The notes under the pieces are model-generated. The model did not search any database and was not told the origin of the DNA. It worked only from the letters and a program-made list of their open reading frames with translations. Shown here piece after piece: positions 8,674 to 20,141 of a stretch of 64,000 nt of DNA. Source of the DNA: Chersky-267 sp963744115. Its GTDB lineage: Bacteria > Chloroflexota > Limnocylindria > Limnocylindrales > CSP1-4. The stretch covers positions 124,001-188,000 of the forward strand of contig CAVUSI010000002.1 of the NCBI GenBank assembly GCA_963744115.1, in the 5' to 3' direction. The first letter of the stretch is position 1. Each line of letters starts with the position of its first letter. Made by a program: the position numbers and the translations under genes.

Positions 8674-9497
8674 ATGGACCGATCGCGACGACGCATCTCC
8701 CGCGCGGCGATCTTCGCGATCCTGTGCGTCGTCGGCGTGGTCATGCTGTTCCCGTTCGTACTTCATGCTCATCACCGCCGTTCCGGTCGACCGACCAGTA
8801 CATCTCCGGGGAGGGCTTCTCGCTCGACAGCTGGAAGGTCCTGTTCGACAGCATCCCGGTCGTCCAGCAGCTGGTGAACTCGACCGTCGTCACCGTCGGC
8901 GGCCGTGCTCCTCATCCTTGCGGTCAGCACGATCGGCCGGCTACGCCTTCGCCAAGCTCGGGTTCCGGGGCTCTGCCTGGGTCTTCCTCGCCGTGCTCGC
9001 CGGGATGATCGATCCCGATGCAGTCGATCATCATCCCGGAGTTCGTGAACATCAGCCAGGTCGGGCTGATCAACCAGTACCTCGGCGCGATCCTCGTCTA
9101 CGCGGCCCTCGGCGTCCCGTTCGCGACGTTCCTGATGACCGACTTATTACCGGGGCATCCCGAACGAGCTGGTCGAAGCGTCGCTCATGGACGGCGCATC
9201 GTTCTGGCAGGTCTTCCTCCGGATCATGCTGCCGATGGGCGTCCCAGCGACTGGTGACGGTCGGCGTCCTCCAGGTCATCCAGATCTGGGACGACCTGCT
9301 CATCGGGCTGCTCTTCCTCAACCGGCCCGACGTCAGGACGATCACGGTCGGCTTGGCGACCCTCCAGTCGTCGCGGATGGTCGACGTCCCCGCGCTGATG
9401 GCCGGCTCGATCATCAGCGCCCTCCCCGCCATCGTGGTCTTCCTCATCTTCCAGCGGAACCTGGTCGCCGGGCCTGACGATGGGGGTGAACAAGTGA
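8674..9497 (+). pseudogene. ABC sugar permease, MalG/UgpE type, with about eight +1 frameshifts
   Basis: The second permease, starting eight bases after the first one's stop. Restored segments include AAIFAILCVVGVVMLFPF, the GYAFAKLGF motif, NELVEASLMDGASF (EAA loop) and a C-terminus ending AGLTMGVNK, all typical of MalG. Extra single bases are inferred near 8761, 8780, 8904, 8935, 9012, 9144, 9250 and 9473. The span of 824 bases is 3n+2, exactly what eight insertions predict, and the restored protein is 271 residues. The stop TGA 9495-9497 overlaps the GTG of the regulator gene. Confidence 0.75.
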
Positions 9498-10300
9498 CGG
9501 TCAGCTCGGCTGAGGGACCGACCGGGTTCAACGCCCGCGCCAGACGCGACGAGATCGCCAGGCTCGTCGAGGAGGATGAGCGAGTCTCCGTCGGCGAGCT
9601 GACCGACCGCTTCCACGTCACCGACGCGTCGATCCGCCGGGACCTGGTGATCCTCGAGGAGGCCGGACGGCTGCGCCGGATCCACGGCGGCGCCGTCGCT
9701 CGCCTGGATCCGTGGGCCCGTGGCGTCTACTCCACCAAGCAGCGAGAGCATCGCGAGCAGAAGGCACGGATCGGGGTCGCCGGCGCCGCGCTCATCAGCG
9801 CCGGAGACGTGATCTTCTTCGACTCGGGAACGACCGTCGTGCAGGTCGCGGCCCACGTCCCGGCCGCGCTCCGGCGGGCCAGCGCCGTCACCGTCGCGAC
9901 CCACTCGCTCCCGGTCATCGACGAGGTCGGCGACTGGGAGTCGCCCCACCTGATCTGCCTCGGCGGGCTGTACCTGCCGGATTACCGCGCGCTGGTCGGG
10001 CCACAGACCGTCGCCGGACTGCGCGACCTCTCGGCGGACATCGTCTTCCTCGGCTGCGACGGCCTGTCGGTCGAAGCCGGTCTGACGACCCCGCACATGC
10101 TGGTCGCTGAGGTCGGCGCGGCGATGGCCTCACGCAGCCGGCGCGTGGTGGCCGTCGCGGACTCGACCAAGCTCGGCCGCCAGGGCTTCACGCCGATCGT
10201 GGCCCTGCCCGCGGTCCAGGTGCTCATCACGGACGACGCCGCCGATCCGGCCGAGGTCGAGCGTGTGCGTCGACTCGGCATCGAGGTGGTCCTGGCGTGA
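9494..10300 (+). CDS. DeoR/GlpR-family transcriptional regulator
   Basis: A 268-residue sugar-responsive repressor. The N-terminal DeoR helix-turn-helix spans about residues 12-60 (RRDEIARLV, VSVGELTDRFHVTDASIRRDL). The C-terminal DeoR sensor has the ISOCOT-fold motifs FFDSGTT, VATHSLP and ADSTKLG. GTG 9494 overlaps the permease stop (GTGA), so it is co-transcribed with the transporter. DeoR proteins normally bind a phosphorylated sugar as inducer, here plausibly the kinase product or the aldolase substrate. Likely operators lie in 6109-6195. Unlike the permeases just before it, this gene shows no frameshift. Confidence 0.88.
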   Translation: MTVSSAEGPTGFNARARRDEIARLVEEDERVSVGELTDRFHVTDASIRRDLVILEEAGRLRRIHGGAVARLDPWARGVYSTKQREHREQKARIGVAGAALISAGDVIFFDSGTTVVQVAAHVPAALRRASAVTVATHSLPVIDEVGDWESPHLICLGGLYLPDYRALVGPQTVAGLRDLSADIVFLGCDGLSVEAGLTTPHMLVAEVGAAMASRSRRVVAVADSTKLGRQGFTPIVALPAVQVLITDDAADPAEVERVRRLGIEVVLA

Positions 10301-10343
10301 TCCTCGGTCGACCCGCGTCGATGACGTCCCGGCCCGGCGCCGG

Positions 10344-11345
10344 ATGACGGCCCGGGTCATCGTCGGACGGGTCGTCGCCTTCGAGGCGATCAGCCTCGAG
10401 AACGACGCCGTGCGGGTCACGGTCGTCCCCGAACTGGGGGCGCACGTCACCGAGCTGGTCGACCGAGCTGCCGAGCGCGACCTGCTCTGGCACAACCCGC
10501 GGACGACGCTGCGACGGGCCCCCTACGGCGCCCATTTCGACGACTGGTGGTCGGGCGGCTGGGACGAGATCTTCCCGACCGGCGACCAGGCGACGCTCAA
10601 CGGGGAGCAGCTGCCATACATGGGCGAGATGTGGTCGGTCCCCTGGACGGCGGAGGTGGCGACGGACGGCGAGGTCGCGTCCGTCACGACGGTCGGTCAC
10701 GCGACGATCGCGCCGGCTCGGATGGAACGACGCCTGTGGATCCGGGCCGACGAGCCGGTGATCCACGCCTCGTACCGGATCACCGATCTCGACGTTCGAC
10801 CGCTGCCCTTCCTGTGGGGGATCCACCCGGTCTTCGCCGTGACACCCGACCATCGGATCGATCATCCGGCCCGGACGATGCTCGTCGGGGTGACGTCGGG
10901 TCCGTCGATGGGGACGGTGGGGGAGACGTACCCATGGCCCACCCTCCCCGACTCCTCGACGCAGTCCGGGGCGCGCGACGTCCGCCGCGTCCGCCCTCGG
11001 GAGGATGCCGTGTTCGGCGGCCATTGGGCGACCGATCTGGCGGACGGCTGGCTGGCCCTGACCGACACGGTCGCCCGGCGCGGTGTCGCGATCGTCTTCC
11101 CGGTCGAGGTCTTCCCGCATGCCTGGCTGTGGCAGGTCTACGGCGGGTGGCGCGGGCATCATCACCTGGCCCTGGAGCCGTGGACCGGGTACCCGATGCA
11201 GCTCGAGGAGGCTGCCGCCGCCGGCCGGGCACGGCTGCTCGAGCCCGGCCAGACGCTCGAGGCCGAGGTCGCATTCGTGCTCCACTCCGGACTCGATGCC
11301 GTCCGCTCGGTCTCCGTCAAAGGGAACGGTTTCGAGGTCCGGTAG
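10344..11345 (+). CDS. Aldose 1-epimerase-like (mutarotase-fold) protein
   Basis: About 333 residues, predicted as a galactose-mutarotase-like beta-sandwich. Landmarks are the early VTVVPELGAHVTELVDR strand pair, DDWWSGGWDEIFPTGD, the conserved GIHPVF histidine segment and late LEPWTGYP. Such proteins interconvert anomers of aldoses or bind larger sugars. ATG 10344 is the first plausible start after the regulator, 43 bases downstream. It closes the plus-strand sugar operon. The precise sugar is not evident, and a non-catalytic sugar-binding role is possible. Confidence 0.7.
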   Translation: MTARVIVGRVVAFEAISLENDAVRVTVVPELGAHVTELVDRAAERDLLWHNPRTTLRRAPYGAHFDDWWSGGWDEIFPTGDQATLNGEQLPYMGEMWSVPWTAEVATDGEVASVTTVGHATIAPARMERRLWIRADEPVIHASYRITDLDVRPLPFLWGIHPVFAVTPDHRIDHPARTMLVGVTSGPSMGTVGETYPWPTLPDSSTQSGARDVRRVRPREDAVFGGHWATDLADGWLALTDTVARRGVAIVFPVEVFPHAWLWQVYGGWRGHHHLALEPWTGYPMQLEEAAAAGRARLLEPGQTLEAEVAFVLHSGLDAVRSVSVKGNGFEVR

Positions 11346-11436
11346 CCGCCGTGTGGCAGCCTCCGTCGCCGCCGGCAGCCCGTCGCCCCGGTGCGCTAGG
11401 CTTCGCTATCTCCGATCGGGTGAATGAGGGGCGCGC

Positions 11437-14400
11437 GTGACCTGTTCCAGCTGCGGCTCGGTCAACGAGCTCGGTCGCAAGTTCTGCGCGGACTGCGGCG
11501 CTGCCCTGGTCCGTGCCTGCCCGACCTGCGGCTCGTCCAACAGCCCCAGCGCCCGGTTCTGCGGCGAGTGTGGGACGGCGCTCGGGGTGGGACCCGGCGC
11601 AGCCGCAGCGACGGCATCCATCGCGTCGGAGCGGTCCGGTCCGTTCGCTTCGGCCGACCGCGACCGGCCGCCAGGTCCGCCTCACGCCGGCGACCACGCC
11701 CCGGGGCATGTCGCCGAGCGTCGACAGGTGTCGATCTGTTCGCCGACCTCGTCGGGTTCACCGGACTCGCGGAGGACCGCGATCCGGAGGCGGTCCGCGA
11801 ACTGCTGACCCGGTACTTCGACCTGGCCCGCGAGGTGATCGGGCGGTACGGCGGGACGGTCGAGAAGTTCATCGGCGACGCGGTCATGGCGGTCTGGGGC
11901 GCTCCCATCGCCCGCGAGGACGATCCGGAGCGCGCGGTGCGGGCCGGCCTCGAGCTCGTCGATGCGGTTCGCTCGCTGGGCCGGAACGAGGCCGGCGACC
12001 CGATCCGGGCGCGCGCGGGGATCATGACCGGCGAGGCGGCGGTAACCGTCGGGGCCGTGAACCAGGGCATGGTCGCGGGAGACCTCGTCAATACGGCTTC
12101 GCGCCTGCAATCTGTCGCGCCGCACGGCTCCGTCCTCGTCGGCGAGGCCACCTATCACGCGACGATGCAGGCGATCGTCTACGAACCCGCGGGCGAGCAG
12201 CTGCTGAAGGGGAAGACCGCGCCGGTTCCAGCCTGGCGGGCCGGTCGGGTCGTGGCCAAGATGGGCGGGATCGGTCGATCCGAAGGGCTCGAGCCACCGT
12301 TCGTCGGGCGCGACGAGCAGCTCCGACTGCTGAAGGACTTCCTGCACCTCACCGGCCGCGAGCGGCGACTCCGCTTCGTGTCCGTGACCGGCCAGGCGGG
12401 GACCGGCAAGAGCCGCCTGGCCTGGGAGTTCCTCAAGTACATCGACGGACTCGTCGAGGACGTGTTCTGGCATCAGGGCCGGTCGCCCGCCTATGGCGAG
12501 GGGATCACGTTCTGGGCGCTCGGCGAGATGGTCCGCAAGCGGGCGGGCCTGGCCGAGAGCGACGATCCCGCCACGAGCCGGCGGAAGATCGCCGACGCCC
12601 TCCTCGAGTACGTCCCCGACGAGGCCGAGCGGCGCTGGATCGAGCCCAAGCTCCTCGGCCTGCTCGGCCTCGAGGAGATCCGGGCCGTGGAGCGCGAGGA
12701 GCTGTTCGCCGCCTGGCGGACGTTCTTCGAGCGGGTCAGCGACGCGGCCACGACCGTTCTCGTCTTCGAGGATGTCCATTGGGCGGATGACGGCTTGATC
12801 GACTTCATCGACCACATGGCCGAGTGGTCCACAGGGCATCCCATCCTGCTCGTGACGCTGGCCCGACCGGAATTCCTCGAGCGTCATCACGAATGGGGTG
12901 CGGGGCGGCGCAACTTCGTGGCCCTGTCGCTCGACCCGCTCCCCGATGCCGCGATGGACGACCTCCTCTCCGGGCTCGTGCCAGGCCTGCCGACGGCGGC
13001 GACCCAGGCGATCCTGGGGCGGGCGGAGGGGATCCCCCTGTATGCGGTCGAGACGGTTCGCAAGCTCCTCCTCGACGGACGACTCGAGCGGGTGGATGGC
13101 GTGTATCGCCCCGTCGGCGACCTGAGCCACGTCGAGGTCCCCGGGACGCTCCAGGCGCTGATCGCCGCCCGCCTGGACGCCTTGGAGCCGTCGGAGCGGG
13201 GGCTCCTGCAGGACGCGGCGATCCTCGGCCAGACCTTCACCGTTCCGTCGCTCGCAGCGGTGAGCGAGACCGAGCTCGGGGAGCTCGACGGCCTGCTGCG
13301 AGATCTCGTCCGCCGCGAGGTGCTGGGTCACAACCGCGACCCCCGGTCGCCGGAGCGAGGTCAGTACGGCTTCGTCCAGGCGCTCATCCGCGAGGTCGCC
13401 TACTCCACGCTCGCCCGGCGCGACCGTCGATCGCGTCACCTCGCCGCGGCCCGCTACTTCGAGTCGATCGGCGACGATGAGCTGAGCGGCGTCCTGGCGA
13501 CCCACTACCTCGACGCCTATCGGGCCTCGGATGAGGGTCCCGAGGCGGATGCGGTCGCCGCCCAGGCCCGCATCGCGCTGCGGGCAGCGGCCGAGCGCGC
13601 GGCCGCCCTTCACTCACCAGAACAGGCGTTGGCCTTCCTCGAGACGGCCCTCGAGGTCACCACGGAGCTGGCCGATCGGGCGGCCCTCCTGGAGCTGAGC
13701 GGATCGTCCGCCCGGGCAGCCGGACGGTACGAGGTCGCCGAGGTCCACTTCAAGGCGGCGATCGAGACCCTCCGTGATTCAGGCGACCGACGCGGCGTGG
13801 CGCGGGTGACGTCGGCGCTGGGGCTGATGCTGTCCTTCCAGGGCCGGCCGTCGGATGCCGTGGGCCTGCTCGAACCCGCGGTCGACGAGATGACGGACCT
13901 CGGCGACCAGCCCGAGGCGATCGGCCTGGTGGCGGCGCTCGCCCGGGCCTCGCTCTTCGCCGACGACTACCCGAGGGCGCTCGAGCTGGCCGACCGGGCG
14001 CTCGTCGCTGCCGAGCGGATCGACGACGTCGCCTTGATCACCGAGACGGTCCTCACCAAGGGAACCACCCTGCTCTACGCGGCCCGATATCGCGAAGGCC
14101 TGGTCCTCCTGACCGGCGGACTCGCGCTGGCCGAGACGCACGGGTTCGCGGCCTCCGAGCTTCGAGCGCGACTCAACATCAGCTATCTCGAGGGGCCGGA
14201 CGAGCCGCGCCGCTCGTGGGCGACGGCACGGACGGGTCTGGAGCGGGCCCGCCGCCTCGGATTCCGCGACTGGACGCTCCTCCTCGCCGGGAACGCGGTC
14301 GACGCCGCGGTCGATCTCGGCGAATGGGACTGGGCACTCGCCACGGCCGAGGAGATCCAGCCGGAGGGCGCGACGATCCGGGTCGACGTCCAGGAGCTGC

Positions 14401-15035
14401 TCGGGACGGCGATGGTCATCCGGGCGCTGCGCGGCGACATCGATGCGGTCCGCCGCGATCTGGTCGCGTACGACGCCGCGATGGCGTCGGTGACCGGGAC
14501 CCAGGAGGTCACGTCGGTGACGGCCGTCCACATGTGGATCGACCTGGCCGACGGCCGAACCGAGGACGTCCTGCGCTACGAGTTCAGCGAGACCGATCCG
14601 AGCAACGCGCTGCGTTGCCACTACATCTCGGCGTGCGCGGCCCTCTGGACACGCAACGTGGCGGCCGCCCGGACCGCGCTCGATGGGATCGTCGCGACCA
14701 ACATCCATGGGCGATGGGTGACTGCCGTTCGCTCTGCGCTCGAGGCGGCGATCGCCGCCCTCGAAGGGCGGCATGATGTCGCGGAGACCGGGTTCCGGGA
14801 TGCCCTGACGGCCTTCCGCGAGCTCGGAGCGCAGCGCGACGTCGCGCTGGTGCTCATCCACCAGGCCGGTCTCCTCGACGATCCGTCGGCCTCGGCCGCT
14901 GCTGCGGACGAGGCGCGGGCGATCCTCGACGGCCTCGGCGCCTCCGCGCTGGTCTCCATCCTCGACGACTTCGTGGCGACCCGACCGGGAGCTCCGGCCG
15001 AAGCCCGCAAACGGGACGAGGTGGAGATCCGGTAG
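11437..15035 (+). CDS. Zinc-ribbon class III adenylate/guanylate cyclase fused to a STAND ATPase with TPR-like tail (one frameshift)
   Basis: A signalling protein of about 1,199 residues. From GTG 11437 it has a double zinc ribbon (CSSCG, FCADCG, CPTCG, FCGECG), then a class III cyclase: LFADLVGFT and KFIGDAVMAVWG supply metal aspartates and VNTASRLQ supplies the transition-state Asn/Arg. An AAA/STAND ATPase follows (Walker A GQAGTGKSRLAW, Walker B-like VLVFEDVHWADD), and then roughly 600 residues of TPR-like helices. One base is missing near 11740 between the zinc-ribbon frame (RRQVS) and the cyclase frame (LFADL); the 3n+2 length agrees. It probably acts as a cytoplasmic sensor making cAMP or cGMP. 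It stands alone. Confidence 0.82.
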
Positions 15036-15071
15036 CCCGGCGGCGGGGTGTCCCGCGCGACGAATGACCCC

Positions 15072-15662
15072 TTACCAGCGTTCCCAGCGGGCGAAGTCCT
15101 CGAACGGGACCCAGCCGCGCTTCAAGGATGGCGACCGGACATCGGGGAGCGGCCGGCCGACCGGCATCACCCCGATCGGGGTGAACTCCGCCGGGATGCC
15201 GAGCTCCGCACGCAGTCCGTCGGGATCGAACGCCCCGGCGAACCCTGAGGCGAGACCGGCGTCCACCGCGGCCAGCATGATCACCATCATCGTCGCCCCG
15301 ATGTCGACCCACCAGTACGGCACCGGCCATTCGATCTCGGCGCCGTCCTCGTCGATCTTGTCCGGTTCGCGGTACCGCCGGTGGTAGATCTCCTCCGACA
15401 CGCACGGCACGAATTGCGCGGCGCATTCGGAGATCCAGGGCCCCATCTCGAGGTCGTCGTACTCCTCCTCCCCGCAGGTCCGGGCGACTCGCCGCCGGGT
15501 CGCCTGGTCGGTCACGACGACGAGGCGCTGGCCCTGGCTGAATCCGGCCGAAGGCGTGCGCTGGGCGAGCCGCGCGATACCCTCGATGACCGCGAGGTCG
15601 ACCCCGCCCTCCTCGAAGCGGCGCACCGCGCGGCGTCGCATGACGACAACCTGGAACTGCAT
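15072..15662 (-). CDS. Nitroreductase-family flavoprotein
   Basis: A 196-residue FMN-dependent oxidoreductase of the nitroreductase superfamily. It opens with MRRRAVRRFEEG, the usual Arg-Ser/Ala-x-Arg FMN phosphate site, followed by RLAQRTPSAGFSQGQRLVVV. The late GVMPVGRP segment is the family's conserved C-terminal strand. ATG 15662 has GGAGG six bases upstream; longer frames cross the pyrG promoter and are rejected. It is transcribed divergently from pyrG. The natural substrate is unknown. Confidence 0.82.
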   Translation of the reverse strand: MQFQVVVMRRRAVRRFEEGGVDLAVIEGIARLAQRTPSAGFSQGQRLVVVTDQATRRRVARTCGEEEYDDLEMGPWISECAAQFVPCVSEEIYHRRYREPDKIDEDGAEIEWPVPYWWVDIGATMMVIMLAAVDAGLASGFAGAFDPDGLRAELGIPAEFTPIGVMPVGRPLPDVRSPSLKRGWVPFEDFARWERW

Positions 15663-15736
15663 GGAGGGCCTCCTGTCTTGGTGTCGATCGCCGGCGCCAC
15701 ACCGGGTGGGAGCCGCGTCACGACCCGCCCTTCGTC

Positions 15737-15765
15737 TTGCCCCAGGAGGCGCTTTCCGGTAGCAT
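15737..15765 (+). promoter_or_regulatory. Promoter of pyrG
   Basis: TTGCCC (15737-15742) and TAGCAT (15760-15765) are separated by 17 bases, a good housekeeping sigma-factor match. The AT-rich CGAAAAACCCCCGGAGG follows, ending in the pyrG ribosome site. A C-run in the initial transcript is the sort of feature used in pyrG reiterative regulation in Gram-positives, but that link is only suggestive. Confidence 0.55.
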
Positions 15766-15792
15766 TCGAAAAACCCCCGGAGGACCGATCCC

Positions 15793-17507
<1,715 letters not shown>

Positions 17508-17511
<4 letters not shown>

Positions 17512-18221
17512 CCGCCCCGACGCCCGCGACACCGGTGGCGTCCGGCGCCCCGGCCGCGACCACGCCGACCGACAGGGCTCGGCCGCTCGTCCGCCCCCTG
17601 GCCGCGATCGGGCTCGGAGCGCTGCTCGGCCTGGCGGCCTGGTCGGCGGATCAGCTGGCGTATCCGTGGAGCGTGCTGATCCCGGCGAACACCGTCGCTG
17701 CCTGGGTCGCGGTCGCCTTCGCGGCGGGCGCGCTCGGCGTCTCCGTCGTCGGCGGAGCCATCCGCGGGCTGGCGGCGCTGCTCGCCGCGGTCGTCGTCTA
17801 CGAAGCGCTCACCGGGACGCTGGGGTACGGCGTCTCGTCCGGGGGCGCCGTCCACGCGTCGCTCGTGTGGGGCGCCGCCGCGTCCGTCATCGGGCCGGTC
17901 TTCGGGGTGGCCGGGGCGACCTGGCGCGGCGGCCGGGGTCGAGCCCGGGCGATCGCGGTGGCCGTGCTCGGGGCGGCGTTCATCGCAGAGGGCTTGGTGT
18001 TCGGGGCACCCCGGCTGGTCGTCGTGAACGAGCTCGCGTACGACCCGGGCGCCATCCTGCTCGGGCTCGAGACCGCGGTCGGCCTGGCCATCCCGTGGTT
18101 CCTGTTGCGGCCCGGCGAGCGGCGCACGGGGTACGTCGCCCTCGCCGTCTTCGGCGTCGTCGCCGCGCTCGCGATCGAGCCGGCCACCGTCGTCCTGCGG
18201 AGCATCGCGGACCGCTTCTAG
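17508..18221 (+). CDS. Multi-pass membrane protein (DUF6518-like)
   Basis: A 237-residue integral membrane protein. After about 30 Pro/Ala/Thr-rich residues come six or seven hydrophobic segments, for example AAIGLGALLGLAAWSA, VAVAFAAGALGVSVVGG and VALAVFGVVAALAI. The length and spacing resemble the DUF6518 group of actinobacterial and Chloroflexota proteins. GTG 17508 overlaps the pyrG stop by GTGA. Function is unknown and the coupling to pyrG is not explained. Confidence 0.7.
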
Positions 18222-18280
18222 TCGACCGTCCCCGGCGGGTCTAGAATCCGGCTCCGATCGAACCGCACCCCGAGGCCCCG

Positions 18281-18946
18281 ATGAAGATCTTCCTGGACAC
18301 CGCCGACATCGAAGAGATCCGGATCGCGGCGCGCTGGGGCGTGCTCGACGGCGTCACGACGAACCCCACCCTGTACGCCAAGGTCGGCGGGTCGTACGAC
18401 TCGATCCTGGCCGAGGTCTGCAAGATCACCTCCGGCCCGGTCTCGGCGGAGGTCATCAGCGACGACGTCGACTCGATGCTCGACGAGGGCCGCCACTTCG
18501 CCAAGATCGCCCCGAACATCGTGGTCAAGGTGGCGATGAGCGAGAACGGCCTGGAGGCGATCAGCCGCTTCGCCGATGAGGGCATCCGGACGAACTGCAC
18601 CCTCATCTTCACCGCCAACCAGGGCCTCCTCGCGGCCAAGGCCGGGGCCACCCTCATCTCGCCGTTCGTCGGCCGCCTCGACGACATCAACCAGGACGGG
18701 ATGATCGTCATCCGCGAGCTCGCCGAGATCTTCGCCATCCACGAGATCGACGCCCAGATCCTGTCGGCCTCGATCCGGAACCCGCTCCACGTCACCCAGT
18801 CGGCGATGGCCGGCGCCCACATCGCGACCATCCCGTTCAAGGTCCTCCAGCAGATGGTCCACCACCCGCTGACCGACAAGGGCATCGCCCAGTTCAAGGC
18901 GGATTGGGCCAAGGCGCGCAGCGAGGCGCCCGCCACGACCAGCTGA
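18281..18946 (+). CDS. Transaldolase-like fructose-6-phosphate aldolase (MipB/TalC type)
   Basis: A 221-residue single-domain class I aldolase of the short transaldolase/FSA family. It starts MKIFLDTADIEEI, contains VTTNPTL, the Schiff-base lysine in NIVVKVAM and the downstream NCTLIFTANQG, SPFVGRLDD and ILSASIRN motifs. Full-length for the subgroup of 214-222 residues. A TAGAAT at 18242-18247 is a likely -10 box. It transfers or releases three-carbon units in the pentose phosphate pathway; whether it works as transaldolase or F6P aldolase cannot be decided by sequence alone. Confidence 0.92.
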   Translation: MKIFLDTADIEEIRIAARWGVLDGVTTNPTLYAKVGGSYDSILAEVCKITSGPVSAEVISDDVDSMLDEGRHFAKIAPNIVVKVAMSENGLEAISRFADEGIRTNCTLIFTANQGLLAAKAGATLISPFVGRLDDINQDGMIVIRELAEIFAIHEIDAQILSASIRNPLHVTQSAMAGAHIATIPFKVLQQMVHHPLTDKGIAQFKADWAKARSEAPATTS

Positions 18947-18964
18947 CGGCGTCGGGCTGCCTCG

Positions 18965-20104
18965 TCACGCCTCGCCGGCGGCGCCCGTCGACCAGGCTCC
19001 CCCGCGCAGGACTCGGAGCACCCCCAGCTCGTCGTCCAGCTCGATGAGGTGCGCCAGCTGACCGACGGCGATCCGGCCACGGTCGCCCACCCCGAGGAGC
19101 TCCAGCGGGTTCCGGCCGGCTGCCCGGACGGCCGCCGGCAGGGGCACACCAGCGCCCGCCAGGTTCCGCACGGCGGTGTCGAGGGCGATCATCGATCCGG
19201 CAAGCTGGCCTCCGTCGACCAGGACGCAACGGTCGCCCTGGATCTCGACCTGGCGCCCGCCGACCTCGCCGCGGGACCGGCCCGACCCGGCCACGGACAG
19301 CGCGTCGCTCACGAGGATCAGGCGGTCCGCCGGCTTCATCCGAACGACGAGTTCCCAGAGCGACGGATGGACGTGGATGCCGTCCGCGATGAGCTCGACA
19401 TAGACGGCGTCATCGACGAGCGCCGCGACCGCCAGCCCCGGAGCCCGGTGATCGGCCCCCGACATCGCGTTGAACAGGTGCGTCGTGCTCGATGCGCCGG
19501 CGGTGTATCCAGCCCGGGCTTCCTCGAAGGTCGCCAGCGAGTGGCCTGCGGAGACGACGACACCGCGCTTCCGCAGCCACCCGATGAGCTCGACCGCCCC
19601 CGGGAGCTCGGGAGCGATCGTCATCGATCGGAGACCGTCGACCAGCGGCTCGAGCTCCGTCATGGTGACCGTCGAGGGGTCGAGGATCGCCGTCGGGTCC
19701 TGGGCACCGGACTTTCCAGCGGCGATGAACGGTCCTTCGATGTTGAAGCCGAGTGGGGCGGCACCGTCGATCGGCGCATCGTCGCGCCATGCCCGCACCA
19801 GCTCGGCGAATCCGAGCAGGGCGTCCATCGGGGCGGTCACCGCCGTCGGCAGGAAGGACGTGACACCGCGACGCAGCAGCGCGCGCGCCATCCCGTCGAG
19901 GTCGGCCATCGAGCCCATGGCATCGTGACCGCCCCACCCGTGGACGTGGATGTCGACGTAACCCGGGGCGATGAGCGGACCATCCCGTCCGGCTTCGTCG
20001 ACCTCCACCGCGGAGATCCTTCCATCCTCGATCGAGACCCGCCCCGGGACGATCCGATCGTCGAGCACGAGGCGACCGCGGACGAGCTCGACCGGCCTCG
20101 TCAC
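18965..20104 (-). CDS. nagA: N-acetylglucosamine-6-phosphate deacetylase
   Basis: A 379-residue amidohydrolase converting GlcNAc-6-P to GlcN-6-P and acetate. Metal and substrate ligands are visible: HVHGWGG, the Glu in NIEGPFI, SAGHS, THLFNAM and the catalytic Asp in LVSDAL. GTG 20104 is my start, placing the first strand VELVRGRL at the N-terminus, although the ribosome site is weak. It lies 37 bases after the oxidoreductase stop and is probably co-transcribed with it, suggesting amino-sugar or cell-wall sugar recycling. No nagB is seen nearby. Confidence 0.9.
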   Translation of the reverse strand: MTRPVELVRGRLVLDDRIVPGRVSIEDGRISAVEVDEAGRDGPLIAPGYVDIHVHGWGGHDAMGSMADLDGMARALLRRGVTSFLPTAVTAPMDALLGFAELVRAWRDDAPIDGAAPLGFNIEGPFIAAGKSGAQDPTAILDPSTVTMTELEPLVDGLRSMTIAPELPGAVELIGWLRKRGVVVSAGHSLATFEEARAGYTAGASSTTHLFNAMSGADHRAPGLAVAALVDDAVYVELIADGIHVHPSLWELVVRMKPADRLILVSDALSVAGSGRSRGEVGGRQVEIQGDRCVLVDGGQLAGSMIALDTAVRNLAGAGVPLPAAVRAAGRNPLELLGVGDRGRIAVGQLAHLIELDDELGVLRVLRGGAWSTGAAGEA

Positions 20105-20141
20105 TGGGGTCGGAAGCGGCGGATGAGCGGCTGAGGCCCGC

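Noticed and set aside
6295..9497. Programmed +1 frameshifting as the settled explanation for the transporter
   Set aside because: No shared slippery site, stop codon or downstream structure recurs at all sites, and so many shifts in one mRNA would be very costly. Kept as a hypothesis behind consensus error.
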